From NCBI RefSeq assembly GCF_945859705.1, contig NC_079137.1, positions 64,016,552 to 64,080,551 on the forward strand: a stretch of 64,000 nt of DNA, read 5' to 3'. Shown here piece after piece: positions 62,132 through 64,000 of this stretch. This DNA is from Episyrphus balteatus. Taxonomy: Eukaryota > Arthropoda > Insecta > Diptera > Syrphidae. How positions within the stretch are numbered: the stretch's first letter is position 1; each line of letters starts with the position of its first letter. Both the position numbers and the translations under genes were made by a program. Below the pieces are notes generated by a model, which saw nothing but the letters and a program-made list of their open reading frames with translations, had not been told where the DNA came from and did not search any database.

Positions 62132-64000
62132 TATTGAAGATTATTTGGAGAGTCTTAACTCTTTTTTTTATCAATTTGTCATTCATATTTTATTGTCCAG
62201 TAAATTTTTCTTGATCCAAAAGTTTTCAATCTATTTATTTTGTATTTAAAATCTAATTTTTTGATAAATTTCTTATTTGAAAATTTGATGAAATTTGTAT
62301 TGAAGATAAGTTTTAGCGCCATCTCTGAACAGAAACCAAATTATGTAGGTAGGTATACTTTTCTGAGGGCCAGTTGTATAAATATTTAATATTTAATCTT
62401 CTGAAATTGGTGTTGAAAGTGCATTTAACTGGTTCAAGGTCTATTTATGTTAAAATAGCTAAAGTCATGCTTGAACCAAATTTAATCCACAGCTAATCCG
62501 CCGAAATCAGAGACTCCTGAACCGAGGCTGAACCATGTTTGTTCAACTGACTATTAACATACCTAGCCTTACCTTATCCTCTAAATACAATGATGTAACG
62601 GCGTCAACTCTATTTTAGTTTTGAATAGCTTTACATACAATGAAGAATCCTATGAATTTAGGTACAAAGAATGTAATATTTTTTTTTTTTATTTTCGAAA
62701 AAAGTTTCTTTGAGTTGCTGAGTTTTTTGAGTTATTTATTTTTTCTTCCATTCAAAAGAAGATAGTGATAGCAAATTGCTGTCATACATACCTTTAAATT
62801 CTTTAATTGAATATCTTAAATTCAAGGAAATTTTCAATCTTCTTTCAAAATTTTTTAAAGCATAAAGGAAAATAATTTTTACGTTGGGCGCCATTTTTCC
62901 AACAAAATTTAAAAAAGATAACACAATTATTGAAAAATTGCTCCCCCTTACGCCAAGACAAAAACATCATAAGTTCTATTTTTAGGGTTTAAAAAAACAA
63001 CAAAAAATTAGAAAAGTATTAAATCAAATCCTGTTTATGATTTTGACGATATCCGAGAACAAAAAAAGTTTAACAAAAAACCGAATACCTACTGAATAAA
63101 CAAAACCACAATAACCGCATGAAGGGATCAACATCAACCTGCTGCTGTCAGAATAGGCTTATAACATCGCCAACGCCATATAAACTCCTGGATATATCTG
63201 GATTGGTTCGCAAAATACACCACGCACAGGACTCCCATATTTATATCCCTGTGCTAATATGTAATTTCATCAAAATTTATCCGCATATGTTTATGGTTCA
63301 TGTGTGTTGAGAGTTTTGTTTCTTTTTTTTTATAATAATATTAGCTAGAGCCCACACACTGAGCGAGAGAGAGCTAAACTGCGTATCCATAATCCTTACA
63401 ACAAATCATTATGGTATTAAGGATTTTGACACCAGTTTAAGGATATGCGTTAAGTGACATGAAAAATTTGCAATGTTATTAGTTTTCTATTTTTTTATTC
63501 ACCAACAAAGTAAATGTAGATTGGAAGAGAGTGCGGGTGAAAAATTCTTTTTTTGACTTTGTCTCAGATGTTTTTGTTCATTGTGTTTGTTTAGCCTGGT
63601 TCCATTCCAAAATCTCACCCCTGCCTCTGTCCATAAAAAACACTGAATCCTGTTGAAATCATCTCATCATCACAAACGTGTTGGGCTAAACTGCCTGCGG
63701 GACTCTCCCGACTCCCGAGTTAGTTCGTGCATAATTTTATATCGCCCCCCAAAACATAGAACATGCGGATAAAGGAGGGGGAAAGATGTACGAACAACAA
63801 TTTAGGGGATGAATGCCTGAGTTTGTCTGCAATAATACTTGTATAACCTTTTCATAAATCCTATTTCGAGGGTGGTGGTTGGGATCTGAGATTTTTTTTC
63901 CATCTCTTCTTCGGGGTTCTTCAACTCAACAAAGTGTGCAAATGGGACACATCCTAAAGTGGAAGTGGCATCATCGCAAAGAAGACAACTCCGTTTAAGG
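62132..64000. other. right flank, no gene recognised
   Basis: From about 63340 onward the base composition becomes less AT-rich, with C-rich stretches (for example CGGGACTCTCCCGACTCCCG near 63700), but no splice-consistent reading frame or known domain was found. It may be regulatory or an upstream non-coding exon of Hr78 or of a gene outside the window. Confidence 0.3.

Noticed and set aside
1..64000. tRNA, rRNA, CRISPR array or riboswitch
   Set aside because: No tRNA box pattern, rRNA-like stretch or regular spacer array was seen by eye; a covariance-model scan would be needed to exclude small RNAs.

Overview
This is AT-rich eukaryotic nuclear DNA with GT-AG introns, long non-coding stretches and many short inverted-repeat transposons. 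The recognisable proteins point to an insect, most likely a fly. Hr78 ends its DNA-binding domain with SVQHERKPI, there is a sperm-type leucyl aminopeptidase with altered metal ligands, and AIMP2 and phosducin-like protein 1 are insect-like. The species cannot be named from the sequence. Nothing here is prokaryotic; there are no operons and no CRISPR.

Six protein-coding genes can be assembled with splice sites that keep frame. (1) On the + strand, five 3' exons (1585-13207) of a large unrecognised gene run in from outside the window. (2) On the - strand, 15668-17627 is an M17 leucyl-aminopeptidase-like gene of the S-Lap type with a mitochondrial leader, a broken active site and a one-base frameshift in exon 6. 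(3) On the - strand, 25121-25951 is an intronless phosducin-like protein 1. (4) On the - strand, 29553-32554 is a nine-exon gene for an unrecognised protein of 556 residues. (5) On the + strand, 35110-41762 is a nine-exon gene for a double MYND zinc-finger protein with an MSS51-like C-terminal half. (6) On the + strand, 44047-48131 is AIMP2, a scaffold of the multi-tRNA-synthetase complex. A seventh gene, Hr78, lies on the - strand (50087-60497). It is an orphan nuclear receptor whose DNA-binding and ligand-binding exons are separated by an 8.4-kb intron.

Gene 1 and the aminopeptidase are convergent. The 556-residue gene and the MYND gene are divergent around a 2.5-kb spacer. AIMP2 and Hr78 are convergent. 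The genes show no common pathway; the order is ordinary animal gene order.

The rest of the window is largely a collection of non-autonomous DNA transposons, many of them nested. They include a 1.7-kb near-perfect foldback, Tc1/mariner derivatives, a hAT-like element with an 8-bp target duplication, three copies of one roughly 135-bp family, an 87-bp TA-flanked hairpin that landed twice in the same end of another element, and three tandem 300-bp palindromes. Two introns deserve a second look: the AIMP2 intron 2, which carries complementary arms near both splice sites, and the last Hr78 intron. All exon structures are read by eye and none is backed by transcripts.
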